Shown here: positions 54,273 to 62,936 of the stretch, one piece after another | Layout of the letters: each line of letters starts with the position of its first letter | Numbering within the stretch: position 1 is the first letter of the stretch | NCBI GenBank assembly: GCA_015056655.1 | Contig: SVFV01000004.1 | Span: 1 to 64,000, forward strand | Direction of reading: 5' to 3' | Length of the DNA stretch: 64,000 nucleotides | Source of the DNA: Butyrivibrio sp. | GTDB lineage: Bacteria > Bacillota > Clostridia > Lachnospirales > Lachnospiraceae | Made by a program: the position numbers and the translations under genes | Notes under the pieces: generated by a model | What the model saw: the letters and a program-made list of their open reading frames with translations, nothing else | The model's database searches: none | Told to the model about the DNA's origin: nothing

Positions 54273-54578
54273 ATGTCATCAATAATTCAGGACGATCAGG
54301 TTTTTAATAATGAGGTATCTTTTTGCAGAGTTTATTCCCAGGAGAGTAAGAAAATCCTGGAGGAGCGCTTTTTAGCAAACAGAATATCCTATTTTGTTGA
54401 CTGGCAGGAGCAATCTATATTCCAGAAGATCTTTGGCAGAGGTAATAACAAGATTTTATGTACTATCCGCATTAACAGACAGGATGTGGAGAGAGCCAGA
54501 GACCTGGTATCAGGCCTTGAGAATATAAAGCTCAGAGATTTCAGCGACAAGAAAAAGGATAGAAACAAAAAGAAATGA
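54273..54578 (+). CDS. Small conserved-looking protein, possibly DUF2007-like
   Basis: A 101-aa cytoplasmic protein. CRVYSQESKKILEERFLANR followed by ISYFVDWQEQ, and RINRQDVERARDLVSGL near the end, have the beta-alpha-beta plan seen in DUF2007 putative signal-transducing proteins; I assign this loosely. The C-terminal 15 residues are Lys/Asp-rich. It has its own promoter and terminator. Function unknown. Confidence 0.55.
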   Translation: MSSIIQDDQVFNNEVSFCRVYSQESKKILEERFLANRISYFVDWQEQSIFQKIFGRGNNKILCTIRINRQDVERARDLVSGLENIKLRDFSDKKKDRNKKK

Positions 54579-54582
54579 TTAT

Positions 54583-54617
54583 AACCTTCGGGGCGGGGAT
54601 TGTTCCGAAGGTTTTTT
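54583..54617 (+). terminator. Rho-independent terminator
   Basis: AACCTTCGG pairs with CCGAAGGTT over a 13-nt loop, then TTTTT. Confidence 0.85.
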
Positions 54618-54667
54618 GTCATATAAGGATTTATCTTTAGATATGCATTTAGGTAAGAGGTTTTAGA

Positions 54668-55993
54668 ATGGAAAAGAAGTTAAACAAAAGTGGCAAAAAT
54701 GAAAAGGCATCACAGCAGAAAAAGACAACATTAAATAAGTCTGCCAATAAAATGGATGATGGAATAAAGAGAAGTAATATACGTAAAGATGATAAAAAAA
54801 CATCAGTAAAACGCATTGATAAAAATGCGTCAAAGGCTCCTTCCAAAAAGAGTAAGTGCCCCTACTCCAAGAAATGCGGCGGCTGTCAGATGATTGACGT
54901 GCCTTACAAGAAGCAGCTTGAGAGAAAGCACGAGAGAGTTACAGAGCTTGTAGGCAAATATGGTGAAGTTGAACCCTTCATCCCTATGGATAATCCTGAA
55001 CACTACAGATGCAAGGTTCATGCAGTATTTACTCATGACAGAAAAGGAAATGCAGTTTCTGGTATCTACAAGGAGGGGACACATGACGTTGTTCCCGTTG
55101 AAGAATGCCTTCTTGAGAATAAAAAAGCGGACGCTATCATTGCGACAATACGCGGAATGCTCAAGTCTTTCAAGATAAAGACCTTTGATGAGGATAACGG
55201 TTTTGGACTCTTTAGACATGTTCTTATTCGTGTTGGACATAACACTGGTGAGATCATGGTAGTCCTTGTACTTACATCACCAATCCTTCCTTCAAAGAAT
55301 AACTTTGTTAAGGCTCTTTTGAAGGAGCATCCTGAAATCACAACAATTGTTATAAATGTAAATGATAAGCGTACAAGCATGATTTTGGGCGATAAGGAGA
55401 AAGCTATTTACGGACCTGGATTTATTTATGATACAGTCTGCGGAAAGAAATTTAAGATTTCTCCTAAGTCCTTCTACCAGGTAAATCCTGTTCAGACTGA
55501 GAAGCTTTACTCTAAGGCAGTTGAGCTTGCTGGCCTTACAGGAAAAGAGACAGTCCTTGACTGCTACTGCGGTGTTGGTACAATCGGCATCATTGCCAGC
55601 GAAAAAGCAGGCGAAGTTATAAGCGTTGAGCTTAACAAGGATGCAGTTAAAGATGCAAGACTTAACGCCAGAATAAATGAAATCAAAAACATAACAGTAT
55701 ATGAGAATGATGCAAGTAAGTTCATGGTTCAGATGGCAGAAGCCGGAGACAAGGCAGACGTTGTATTCATGGATCCGCCACGCTCAGGTTCAACAGAGAT
55801 TTTCTTAAACTCAATGTTTAAGCTTAACCCTGACAGAGTGGTTTATATTTCCTGCAGCCCTGATTCACTCGCTAACGATCTTGCTATCATTACAAAGAAT
55901 GGATACAAGGCTGATAGAATAATACCAGTTGATATGTTTCCGCATACAAGGTCAGTTGAAACAGTCGTGCTCTTAACAAAATCGACTATCTAA
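54668..55993 (+). CDS. rlmD: RlmD/RumA-type rRNA (uracil-5-)-methyltransferase
   Basis: A 441-aa SAM-dependent RNA methyltransferase. After a Lys-rich N-terminal tail of about 58 residues (unusual length) comes the iron-sulfur motif CPYSKKCGGCQM. The catalytic domain has ETVLDCYCGVGTIGI (motif I), VVFMDPPRSG and the nucleophile Cys396 in YISCSPDS. It makes m5U in 23S rRNA or tRNA. A TRAM domain is not evident; Clostridia often have several paralogues (RlmCD, TrmFO-independent), so the exact uridine is uncertain. Confidence 0.88.
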   Translation: MEKKLNKSGKNEKASQQKKTTLNKSANKMDDGIKRSNIRKDDKKTSVKRIDKNASKAPSKKSKCPYSKKCGGCQMIDVPYKKQLERKHERVTELVGKYGEVEPFIPMDNPEHYRCKVHAVFTHDRKGNAVSGIYKEGTHDVVPVEECLLENKKADAIIATIRGMLKSFKIKTFDEDNGFGLFRHVLIRVGHNTGEIMVVLVLTSPILPSKNNFVKALLKEHPEITTIVINVNDKRTSMILGDKEKAIYGPGFIYDTVCGKKFKISPKSFYQVNPVQTEKLYSKAVELAGLTGKETVLDCYCGVGTIGIIASEKAGEVISVELNKDAVKDARLNARINEIKNITVYENDASKFMVQMAEAGDKADVVFMDPPRSGSTEIFLNSMFKLNPDRVVYISCSPDSLANDLAIITKNGYKADRIIPVDMFPHTRSVETVVLLTKSTI

Positions 55994-56003
55994 AAAGATA
56001 TAG

Positions 56004-56183
56004 ATCCTACCATCTAGTAATACCTTCATACTCTATGCTCCGAAGCCTTTTGGGGACAGACAGGAAATCCCACTTGAGAAAAAGGTACTTCACTTCGACT
56101 TTGAGAAATTGTCAGAGGAAGTTGCTGATGTAATCCTTAATCCCGGCGAGTTCTATTTATACGAGATTAGTAGCAACAATTGA
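56004..56183 (+). pseudogene. C-terminal fragment of an unidentified gene
   Basis: An open frame of 59 codons without ATG or ribosome binding site runs to TGA at 56181, with protein-like composition (FILYAPKPFGDRQEIPLEKK, then VLHFDFEKLSEEVADVILN). It looks like the tail of a longer protein whose front is gone. I do not recognise the family. Confidence 0.35.
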
Positions 56184-56210
56184 GAATAAGTTGGTAGCAA
56201 ATGAATAGTT

Positions 56211-56262
56211 AAATACCTCCAAGAACACTATTATTTTTATATAGGGGTTTAAGGAGGTATTT
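56211..56262 (+). promoter_or_regulatory. Leader hairpin that hides the ribosome binding site
   Basis: AAATACCTCC (56211-56220) pairs perfectly with GGAGGTATTT (56253-56262), which is the ribosome binding site of the gene starting at 56266. The stem is followed by T residues, so it also looks like a terminator. Either way the gene is read only if the stem is opened. Confidence 0.6.
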
Positions 56263-56265
56263 TTT

Positions 56266-57456
56266 ATGGATAAACTAATTTATTCAGTTTATTTCATTCT
56301 TCCTGTACTTTTGCTTTGGGGAGCAAAGGTAGAAAAAATAGGGGAATGGAATGACGAAGCTTTGTCACTAAGACAGAGCAAAGCAGTACAGGGATTTTTG
56401 GCATTATGCATCATGTTCCACCACGTTGGGCAAAAGACATGCGCATCATGGCTTAATCCGCCAAGCAGAATTCAGAAAGGTCTTGGATTCTTCGTTCCGC
56501 TTGGATTCCTTTTCGTTTCAGTATTTTTATTCTTTAACGGCTATGGTATTTACAAGAGCTTTCACGCAAAGGACAACTACTTAAAGGGATTTATGAAAAA
56601 GAGAATTCTCCCTGTTGTTCTTGCTCTTTACTCAACAACAATCATATTCTTCATCGCAAGAATTCTTGTTGGTGAGAAGATGGATGGAAAGAAAGTATTC
56701 TGGTATCTTACAAGCATTAAGCTGTGCAATCCCAACACATGGTACGTTATAGTTCTTCCGTTCTTCTATCTGTTCTTCTATCTGGCATTCAGATTTATCA
56801 AAAAGGACGGATTTGCGGTTGCAGTTGTATGCGGACTTGTTCTTTTGTACATGCTCGAAGCAACAAGAGTAGACCACAATGATTTCTGGATCAGAGGTCA
56901 GTGGTGGTACAACTGTGTACATTTATTCCCTATGGGAGTATTATTTGCAAAGTTTGAGAAGAACATCCTGAAGTTCTTCAAGAAGTTCTATGTTGTTCTT
57001 ATGCCGCTTTCAGTTTTGGGACTGTATCCACTTTATAAGTTTTCAACCTTCATCACTGGTACAGTTTCCTACTATGGAGAGAACTGGAATGCTCCGGACA
57101 AGGTTATGAGAAGAAGAATCTGTCTTGGCTCAGAGATGCTTGTAACACTTGACTTTGTTCTAGTTGTACTTCTTCTTTGCATGAAGCTTAGAATTGGCAA
57201 CAAATTCCTTAAGTTCATGGGAACAATTACTCTTGAGTTTTATTTGATACACGGACTTTTTGTAGAACTGTGCGACCACACCTTTGATGGCGGCGTGAGA
57301 TCACCCTTCCCGATTCACAACCTGCTTTTATACTCAGTGGTGGTATTCGTTCTTGGTGTTCCGTCAGCAATTCTTTTAAAAAAATTTCATACATTTGTAT
57401 TGGGCAAAAGTAAAAATAGTACAACTCAAACAGAAGATATGGTAAAATCTGCTTAA
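56266..57456 (+). CDS. Acyltransferase 3 family membrane protein
   Basis: A 396-aa integral membrane protein with about 9-10 helices. The N-terminal SKAVQGFLALCIMFHHVG has the R/K-x-x-A-x-x-x-x-x-x-H-H pattern of acyltransferase 3 proteins, which move acetyl or other acyl groups to cell-surface sugars. YLIHGLFVELCDH near the end fits a late helix. The substrate is unknown; peptidoglycan or exopolysaccharide O-acetylation is typical. Translation start is within the leader hairpin described at 56211. Confidence 0.82.
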   Translation: MDKLIYSVYFILPVLLLWGAKVEKIGEWNDEALSLRQSKAVQGFLALCIMFHHVGQKTCASWLNPPSRIQKGLGFFVPLGFLFVSVFLFFNGYGIYKSFHAKDNYLKGFMKKRILPVVLALYSTTIIFFIARILVGEKMDGKKVFWYLTSIKLCNPNTWYVIVLPFFYLFFYLAFRFIKKDGFAVAVVCGLVLLYMLEATRVDHNDFWIRGQWWYNCVHLFPMGVLFAKFEKNILKFFKKFYVVLMPLSVLGLYPLYKFSTFITGTVSYYGENWNAPDKVMRRRICLGSEMLVTLDFVLVVLLLCMKLRIGNKFLKFMGTITLEFYLIHGLFVELCDHTFDGGVRSPFPIHNLLLYSVVVFVLGVPSAILLKKFHTFVLGKSKNSTTQTEDMVKSA

Positions 57457-57507
57457 TGATGGTTATAATAGTCGAAATGAGGCAGATTCGATAAAACCAA
57501 AGCTTTA

Positions 57508-57540
57508 AGATCGGCTTCAGAAATGGAGCCGATTTTTTTA
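57508..57540 (+). terminator. Rho-independent terminator
   Basis: ATCGGCTTC pairs with GGAGCCGAT over a short loop, followed by seven T. Confidence 0.88.
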
Positions 57541-57594
57541 CCCTTTTGGGACTTGTTTAATTCCTAAAAAGGCAAAGAAATACGGAGGTAAGAC

Positions 57595-58776
57595 ATGAAG
57601 TACAGAAAAAACAGAGTGGGCGGGGATATTTCATTACTTGGCTATGGATGTATGAGATTTACCAAAAACGGTGGAACTATCGATTTTGATAAAGCTGAGA
57701 AAGAAATAATGAGAGCCTATGAACTGGGCGTGAATTATTATGACACTGCATATATTTATCCCGGAAGTGAAGTTTTAATTGGTGAGATTTTTGAAAAGAA
57801 CCATATCAGAGAGAAAATCCAGATTGCGACAAAGCTTCCTCAGTATCTTATTGCAAACAGGGCAGCTATTGATAAGTACTTCAATGAGCAGTGTGAGAGG
57901 CTTAGAACTGACTACATTGACTACTATTTGATGCACATGCTTTCTGATATCGAGGCATGGGAAAAACTAAAGAGACTGGGAATTGAGGAGTGGATTGCTG
58001 AAAAGAAGGCATCAGGCCAGATAAAGCATATCGGATTTTCCTTCCATGGAAATACAGATATGTTCATAGAAATTTTGAATGCCTATGACTGGGATTTCTG
58101 CCAGATTCAGTACAACTACCTGGATGAAGTATCTCAGGCAGGTAGAAGAGGACTTGAGGCAGCAGGCGAAAAGGGCATCCCGGTTATCATTATGGAACCT
58201 CTTCGCGGAGGAAAGCTTGTAAGCCTTCTTCCTGATAAGGCAAAGAAGCTTATTGCTGAGGATGAAAAGAAGAGGACAGCGGCTGAGCTTGCATTCCGCT
58301 GGCTTTGGGATCAGCCTCAGGTTACCTGTGTGCTTTCAGGAATGAACTCTATCGAAATGGTCGAGGAGAACTGCAGGATTGCATCTGAGGTTGAAGTAGG
58401 AGAGTTCACAGAAAAAGACTTTGAGCTGATTGGCAAGATCAGGGATAGCATAAATGAGAACCTCAAGGTTGGCTGTACAGGCTGTGGATATTGCACACCA
58501 TGTCCCAGAGGTGTCGATATTCCCAGTATTTTCAGATGCTACAACGCTATGTATATGGATGATAAGGGAACAGGCAGACAGGAGTTCCTTAGAATCGTTG
58601 GAATGCGTAAGGAACCGGCACTTCCCTCTCAGTGCGTAGAGTGCGGAAAATGTGAGAGTCATTGCCCTCAGCACATTCATATAATCGAGGAATTAAAGAA
58701 GGCGGATAAGGCTCTTAACCCTTGGTATTACAGGATTTTCCTCTTCGCGGCACGAAAGTTTTTGTATAGAAAATAA
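57595..58776 (+). CDS. Aldo/keto reductase with C-terminal 4Fe-4S ferredoxin domain
   Basis: A 393-aa oxidoreductase. Residues 1-280 form the AKR barrel: LGYGCMRF, VNYYDTAYIYPGSE with the catalytic Asp and Tyr, KIQIATKLP with the Lys, and YYLMHML with the His. The C-terminal 100 residues hold two Cys clusters (GCTGCGYCTPCPRGVDIP and CVECGKCESHCPQHI), as in a large Clostridial family of predicted oxidoreductases. Substrate unknown. GGAGG precedes the ATG. Confidence 0.9.
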   Translation: MKYRKNRVGGDISLLGYGCMRFTKNGGTIDFDKAEKEIMRAYELGVNYYDTAYIYPGSEVLIGEIFEKNHIREKIQIATKLPQYLIANRAAIDKYFNEQCERLRTDYIDYYLMHMLSDIEAWEKLKRLGIEEWIAEKKASGQIKHIGFSFHGNTDMFIEILNAYDWDFCQIQYNYLDEVSQAGRRGLEAAGEKGIPVIIMEPLRGGKLVSLLPDKAKKLIAEDEKKRTAAELAFRWLWDQPQVTCVLSGMNSIEMVEENCRIASEVEVGEFTEKDFELIGKIRDSINENLKVGCTGCGYCTPCPRGVDIPSIFRCYNAMYMDDKGTGRQEFLRIVGMRKEPALPSQCVECGKCESHCPQHIHIIEELKKADKALNPWYYRIFLFAARKFLYRK

Positions 58777-58863
58777 TAATAAATTTTTATCTCAATTTAA
58801 TAATTCTTGTATTTCAAATGGGATAAAATGTACATAGTTGATACAATATGGGGGATTTTTTCT

Positions 58864-60585
58864 ATGGGAAAGAAGCATGTTGTAACAGGAAATAGTACAT
58901 TTATCCCAAATGATGTGCCTGCTGGCTTCTTCATCTATTATGCTGAAGGCAGTGGTGAGATAGTCTATGCGGATGAGAATGTTATAAAGCTCTATGAATG
59001 TGATGATATCGAGGATTTCAGACGCCTTACGGGCAATACCTTCAGAGGGATGGTCTACCCTGAGGACTATGCGCAGACAGAGAATTCTATAAGCAAGCAG
59101 ACTATTTTTGGTGCCATGCGTCATGACTATGTCAGATACAGAATCAAGACAAAAACGGGTAATATCAGATATATTGAGGATTTTGGACATCTGGTTCACG
59201 GCGAGGATGGTACAAGCTATTACTATGTCTACATAGTAGATATTGATCAGAACGAGTTCTACAATAACAATAAAAACAGCTACGCTGAGTCCCAGGTTCT
59301 GGAGATGAATCAGGAGATGGATTCTCTCACAGGAATGTGGAATCAGGCGCATTTCTATAAGGTGGTTCAGGAAAAAATGTCGGATATGACATTTAGAAGA
59401 ATTGGAATCACCATCATTTATTTCGACCTTAACCATTTTAAGCTTTTTAATGAAAAATATGGATTTAAAAAAGGAGATGATCTGCTCTACGATATCGCAA
59501 GGCTCCTTTGGCATTCATTCCTTGAAAGAATGGTTGCAAGATTCTCAGAGGATCACTTTGTTGTGTGTACCTTTGTGCGGGATGTAGAGCCAATAATAGT
59601 CAAAATCCATGATGATGTCGCCAAACTTGTTCCAGGTGCAAAGCTAGAACTTAAGGCTGGAATCTACAGAGTGGAGGATGGCTGCAATGATATAGGTCTT
59701 GCCTGTGATCATGCGAGACTTGCCTGCAAAAACATCAAGAGCAGATACGATATTCCTTATGCATTCTATAACGAGGACATTCATACCAAGCTTCAGATGC
59801 AGCAGTTCGTATTGGACAATATAGATGATGCTGTTGAGTTTGAAAATATAAAGGTGTTCTATCAGCCTGTAATCAGAGTTGCAACTGGAGAGATATGTGG
59901 CTATGAGGCTCTTGCGAGATGGAAGGATCCGGAGAGGGGACTTATTCCTCCGGGACACTTTATTGATATTCTCGAAGAACATAGGCAGATCCACAAGCTC
60001 GACAGGTTTATGGTCAAAAAGGTGTGCGAGGATTACGCCAGGTTAAGAGATAGAGGAGAAATGCTGGTTCCTGTTTCAATTAACCTTTCAAGACTTGATT
60101 TTAACCTTTGCAATATTTTTGATGATGTACAGAAATACAGAGAATCCTTCGGGGTTCCTGTGAATATGCTGGACATAGAAATAACAGAGAGTGCCTTAAA
60201 TGAGGATGACGAGCTTATAAAGAGGGAGATAGAGCACTTTAGAAACGAGGGCTATCAGGTCTGGATCGATGACTTTGGAAGTGGATATTCATCGCTTACA
60301 ACTATTCTGGATTTTGATTTTGATACCTTGAAGCTTGACCTCACCTTCCTTAGACAGTATGACAAAAATCCTAAATCCGGAACAGTTTTGGCATATATTG
60401 TTCAGGCCGCTAAAAACATGGGGCATGTAACCTTGTGCGAGGGTGTTGAGACTGAAACACACTTTAATTTCCTTAAGAAAATCGGATGTGACAAAGCGCA
60501 GGGATACCATTTTGGCAAGCCTCAACCCATGGATGAAAGTAGAAAACATACAAGTTTTCAAGGTATGACTTGGGAAGAATGCTAA
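58864..60585 (+). CDS. PAS-GGDEF(degenerate)-EAL c-di-GMP phosphodiesterase
   Basis: A 573-aa signalling protein without membrane helices. A PAS domain (about residues 15-125; FIYYAEGSGEIVYADENVIK) precedes a GGDEF domain whose signature reads S-E-D-H-F (228-232) instead of G-G-D/E-E-F, so cyclase activity is unlikely. The EAL domain is complete: YEALARWKDP with Glu348, then WIDDFGSGYSSL and LCEGVETE, so c-di-GMP hydrolysis is likely. I chose ATG 58864 with GGGGGA upstream; in-frame starts at 58828 and 58807 are possible. Confidence 0.88.
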   Translation: MGKKHVVTGNSTFIPNDVPAGFFIYYAEGSGEIVYADENVIKLYECDDIEDFRRLTGNTFRGMVYPEDYAQTENSISKQTIFGAMRHDYVRYRIKTKTGNIRYIEDFGHLVHGEDGTSYYYVYIVDIDQNEFYNNNKNSYAESQVLEMNQEMDSLTGMWNQAHFYKVVQEKMSDMTFRRIGITIIYFDLNHFKLFNEKYGFKKGDDLLYDIARLLWHSFLERMVARFSEDHFVVCTFVRDVEPIIVKIHDDVAKLVPGAKLELKAGIYRVEDGCNDIGLACDHARLACKNIKSRYDIPYAFYNEDIHTKLQMQQFVLDNIDDAVEFENIKVFYQPVIRVATGEICGYEALARWKDPERGLIPPGHFIDILEEHRQIHKLDRFMVKKVCEDYARLRDRGEMLVPVSINLSRLDFNLCNIFDDVQKYRESFGVPVNMLDIEITESALNEDDELIKREIEHFRNEGYQVWIDDFGSGYSSLTTILDFDFDTLKLDLTFLRQYDKNPKSGTVLAYIVQAAKNMGHVTLCEGVETETHFNFLKKIGCDKAQGYHFGKPQPMDESRKHTSFQGMTWEEC

Positions 60586-60641
60586 AAGTGTGGTAAACTA
60601 CTACTAATTTGTGTTTATAGTAGACAGAGGAGGATGAAAAA

Positions 60642-61247
60642 ATGTATGTAACTTGTCTCGACCTTGAGGGTGTACTGGTACCGGAAATCTGGATAGCTTT
60701 TGCAGAAGCTACAGGAATTCCTGAGCTTAAAAGAACAACCAGAGATGAGCCTGATTATGATAAGCTCATGAAGTACAGAATTGATATTTTAAAGGAGCAT
60801 GGTCTTGGACTTAAAGAGATCCAGGAGACAATCGCAAAGATTGATCCCATGCCCGGCGCTAAGGAGTTCCTTGATGAGCTTCGCTCTGTAACACAGGTAA
60901 TAATTCTTAGTGATACCTTTACACAGTTTGCAACACCTCTTATGAAAAAGCTTGGCTGGCCTACAATTTTCTGCAATCAGCTTGAGGTAGCAGAAAATGG
61001 TGAGATCACAGGCTACAAGATGAGAGTTGAAAAAGGAAAACTTGCTACAGTTAAAGCACTTCAGAGTGTTGGTCTTGAGACCATAGCAAGTGGCGATAGT
61101 TTCAATGACCTTGGTATGATCGAGGCAAGTAAAGCAGGCTTCTTATTTAGAACAACTGAGCAGATCAAAAAGGATTATCCTCAGTTCCCTGCTTTTGAGA
61201 CATACGATGAACTCCTTGGAGCAATAAAGGAGCAGCTTTCAAAATAA
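60642..61247 (+). CDS. thrH: Bifunctional phosphoserine phosphatase/homoserine phosphotransferase ThrH
   Basis: A 201-aa HAD-family enzyme. The start CLDLEGVLVPEIWIAFAE is typical of ThrH (D-L-E-G replaces the usual D-x-D); IILSDTF is motif II, the Lys in EKGK motif III and SGDSFNDLGM motif IV. It makes serine from phosphoserine and can pass the phosphate to homoserine, so it can join serine and threonine synthesis. GAGGAGG precedes the ATG. A hairpin follows. Confidence 0.92.
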   Translation: MYVTCLDLEGVLVPEIWIAFAEATGIPELKRTTRDEPDYDKLMKYRIDILKEHGLGLKEIQETIAKIDPMPGAKEFLDELRSVTQVIILSDTFTQFATPLMKKLGWPTIFCNQLEVAENGEITGYKMRVEKGKLATVKALQSVGLETIASGDSFNDLGMIEASKAGFLFRTTEQIKKDYPQFPAFETYDELLGAIKEQLSK

Positions 61248-61257
61248 TGATCATTAG

Positions 61258-61288
61258 TTCAGGAGCACTTGGCTGCTCCTGAAACTTT
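61258..61288 (+). terminator. Hairpin terminator after thrH
   Basis: TTCAGGAGCA pairs perfectly with TGCTCCTGAA over 6 nt; the T-run is weak (ACTTTAT), so some read-through into truA is likely. Confidence 0.65.
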
Positions 61289-61302
61289 ATGTGGGGAAAA
61301 CT

Positions 61303-62055
61303 ATGAAGAGAAATTATAAGTTTACATTAAGCTATGACGGAACCAGATTTTACGGATGGGAGAAGCAGCCAAATAAGGATATGACAATCCAGGGAAAACT
61401 TGAAAATGTCCTTAGCAAGATGGTTGGCCTTTCAGATGGTGAATTCGTGCAGGTTATCGGAGCAGGAAGAACAGATGCAGGAGTTCATGCCAGAGCTATG
61501 ACTGCGAATGCTATACTGGATACTGTTTTTAACGAGGAAGAGATTCAGAAGTACATGAACCAGTATCTGCCTGAGGATATAAGCATTAATGAGGTGAGAG
61601 TCTGCTCTGACAGATTCCACAGTCGCTATAATGCTATAGGTAAGACCTACAGGTACACCTGTTACTATGGCATATCCAAGCCTGTGTTTGACAGAAAATA
61701 TGTCACTGTACTCGAGCAGAAGCCTGATGTTGAACTTATGAGAGAAGCAGCTGAGTACATAGTTGGAACCCACGATTTTAAGAGCTTTTGCGGCAATAAC
61801 AAAATGAAGAAGTCCACTGTAAGATGTGTGGACAACATCAGGATAGAAGAGAACGGACCGCAGATAAGATTCTATTTCCATGGCAATGGCTTTTTGCAGA
61901 ACATGGTAAGGATAATGACAGGTACTCTTTTGGAGGTTGGATATGGAAACATAAAGCCTTCAGAGCTTGAGAACATTATCACTTCCTGTGACAGACAAAA
62001 GGCGGGGCCAACGGCACCGCCTCAGGGTTTATGTCTTATGAAAGTTGATTATTAA
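61303..62055 (+). CDS. truA: tRNA pseudouridine synthase TruA
   Basis: A 250-aa enzyme that makes pseudouridine at positions 38-40 of the tRNA anticodon arm. FTLSYDGTRFYGWEKQP opens the fold, the catalytic Asp58 lies in GAGRTDAGVHA, and RYNAIGKTYRY and FHGNGFLQNMVRIMTG complete it. I chose ATG 61303 (GTGGGGAAAA upstream) over GTG 61291. Its stop overlaps the end of the convergent gene by 4 nt. Confidence 0.95.
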   Translation: MKRNYKFTLSYDGTRFYGWEKQPNKDMTIQGKLENVLSKMVGLSDGEFVQVIGAGRTDAGVHARAMTANAILDTVFNEEEIQKYMNQYLPEDISINEVRVCSDRFHSRYNAIGKTYRYTCYYGISKPVFDRKYVTVLEQKPDVELMREAAEYIVGTHDFKSFCGNNKMKKSTVRCVDNIRIEENGPQIRFYFHGNGFLQNMVRIMTGTLLEVGYGNIKPSELENIITSCDRQKAGPTAPPQGLCLMKVDY

Positions 62056-62699
62056 AACTCAGTAAGTGGATTATCGCATGATACAGTGTAGGTCACGATG
62101 TAATCATCATAGTCCACAGGTACCATGGCAAGCTGCTGGGTGTTGGTGTTTCCGCTGTGGAGAACGTAAGCTGAGTCTCCCACATTTACGGTTTCAAATG
62201 CAACCGGCACGCCATCCTTAAAGAAAACGCTGCGCACGTTTACAAGATTTACATCTGATCCTGAAAAGTTGGTTCCGGCAACATTAAGTGTGCTGGAGTC
62301 ATCTTTTTGAACATCAAGTCCGATGGCATCATATCTGCAGGAACCAGTAGTCTCTACTCTGATGTCATAGGAAAAGCTGGCAACGTCAGCTATACTGTCA
62401 TTCTTAAACTGGCCATAGATAATGAAGTTCTGGCCATTCTTTACAGCATCTGCATAATCATGAACTACCTTTATGGGTTTTCCTGAAGCATCAAGTGCAT
62501 AAAAATCAGCTTTAACTGAAATATCTGCTCCTGATGCGTTAGTAGCAAGCACAACATACCTTGAATGAATACCATCCTGATCTCTGATGAGATACTCGGC
62601 ATTCACTGAAATGTCAGAGGTCTTTGCCAATACTTCTACAGGTGTGAAAGCTCCGAAAATAAGAGCGATTGCGATGATGATTCCATAGATTTTCCTCAT
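62052..62699 (-). CDS. Secreted protein of unknown function
   Basis: A 215-aa protein with a signal peptide (MRKIYGIIIAIALIFGAFTP, cleavage near VLA-K). The mature part looks like two related beta-sandwich halves: an early YLIRDQDGIHSRYVVLATNA and a later LNVAGTNFSGSDVNLVNVRS, both with the N-A/F-S-G-x-D-I/V pattern, similar to bacterial FxLYD-type or other Ig-like domains. No named family assigned. I chose ATG 62699 because GGAGG lies upstream; a longer frame to 62819 lacks one. Confidence 0.65.
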   Translation of the reverse strand: MRKIYGIIIAIALIFGAFTPVEVLAKTSDISVNAEYLIRDQDGIHSRYVVLATNASGADISVKADFYALDASGKPIKVVHDYADAVKNGQNFIIYGQFKNDSIADVASFSYDIRVETTGSCRYDAIGLDVQKDDSSTLNVAGTNFSGSDVNLVNVRSVFFKDGVPVAFETVNVGDSAYVLHSGNTNTQQLAMVPVDYDDYIVTYTVSCDNPLTEF

Positions 62700-62886
62700 A
62701 CCCGTTTCCTCCGTTTCTTTGGTGTATGAATAGGATACCATCCGAGAATAAAATCCAAGTAAAGTAAATCTAAAAAAAATATATAGTGGCCATTTTTGGG
62801 CATCCAAAATTTTTTTCAAAATCTTGGTAATTTTTACTATTGAAAGAAACCAATATCCAACAAGAGGTGTTTTATAGATGAAATTA

Positions 62887-62895
62887 TGATATAAT
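62887..62895 (+). promoter_or_regulatory. Extended -10 promoter element
   Basis: TGATATAAT (TATAAT at 62890-62895) lies 41 nt before the NodB-type gene; no clear -35. Confidence 0.45.
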
Positions 62896-62936
62896 GCATT
62901 TTGGCTATGTAATTAATTAAGAAATGTGGTAATTGT

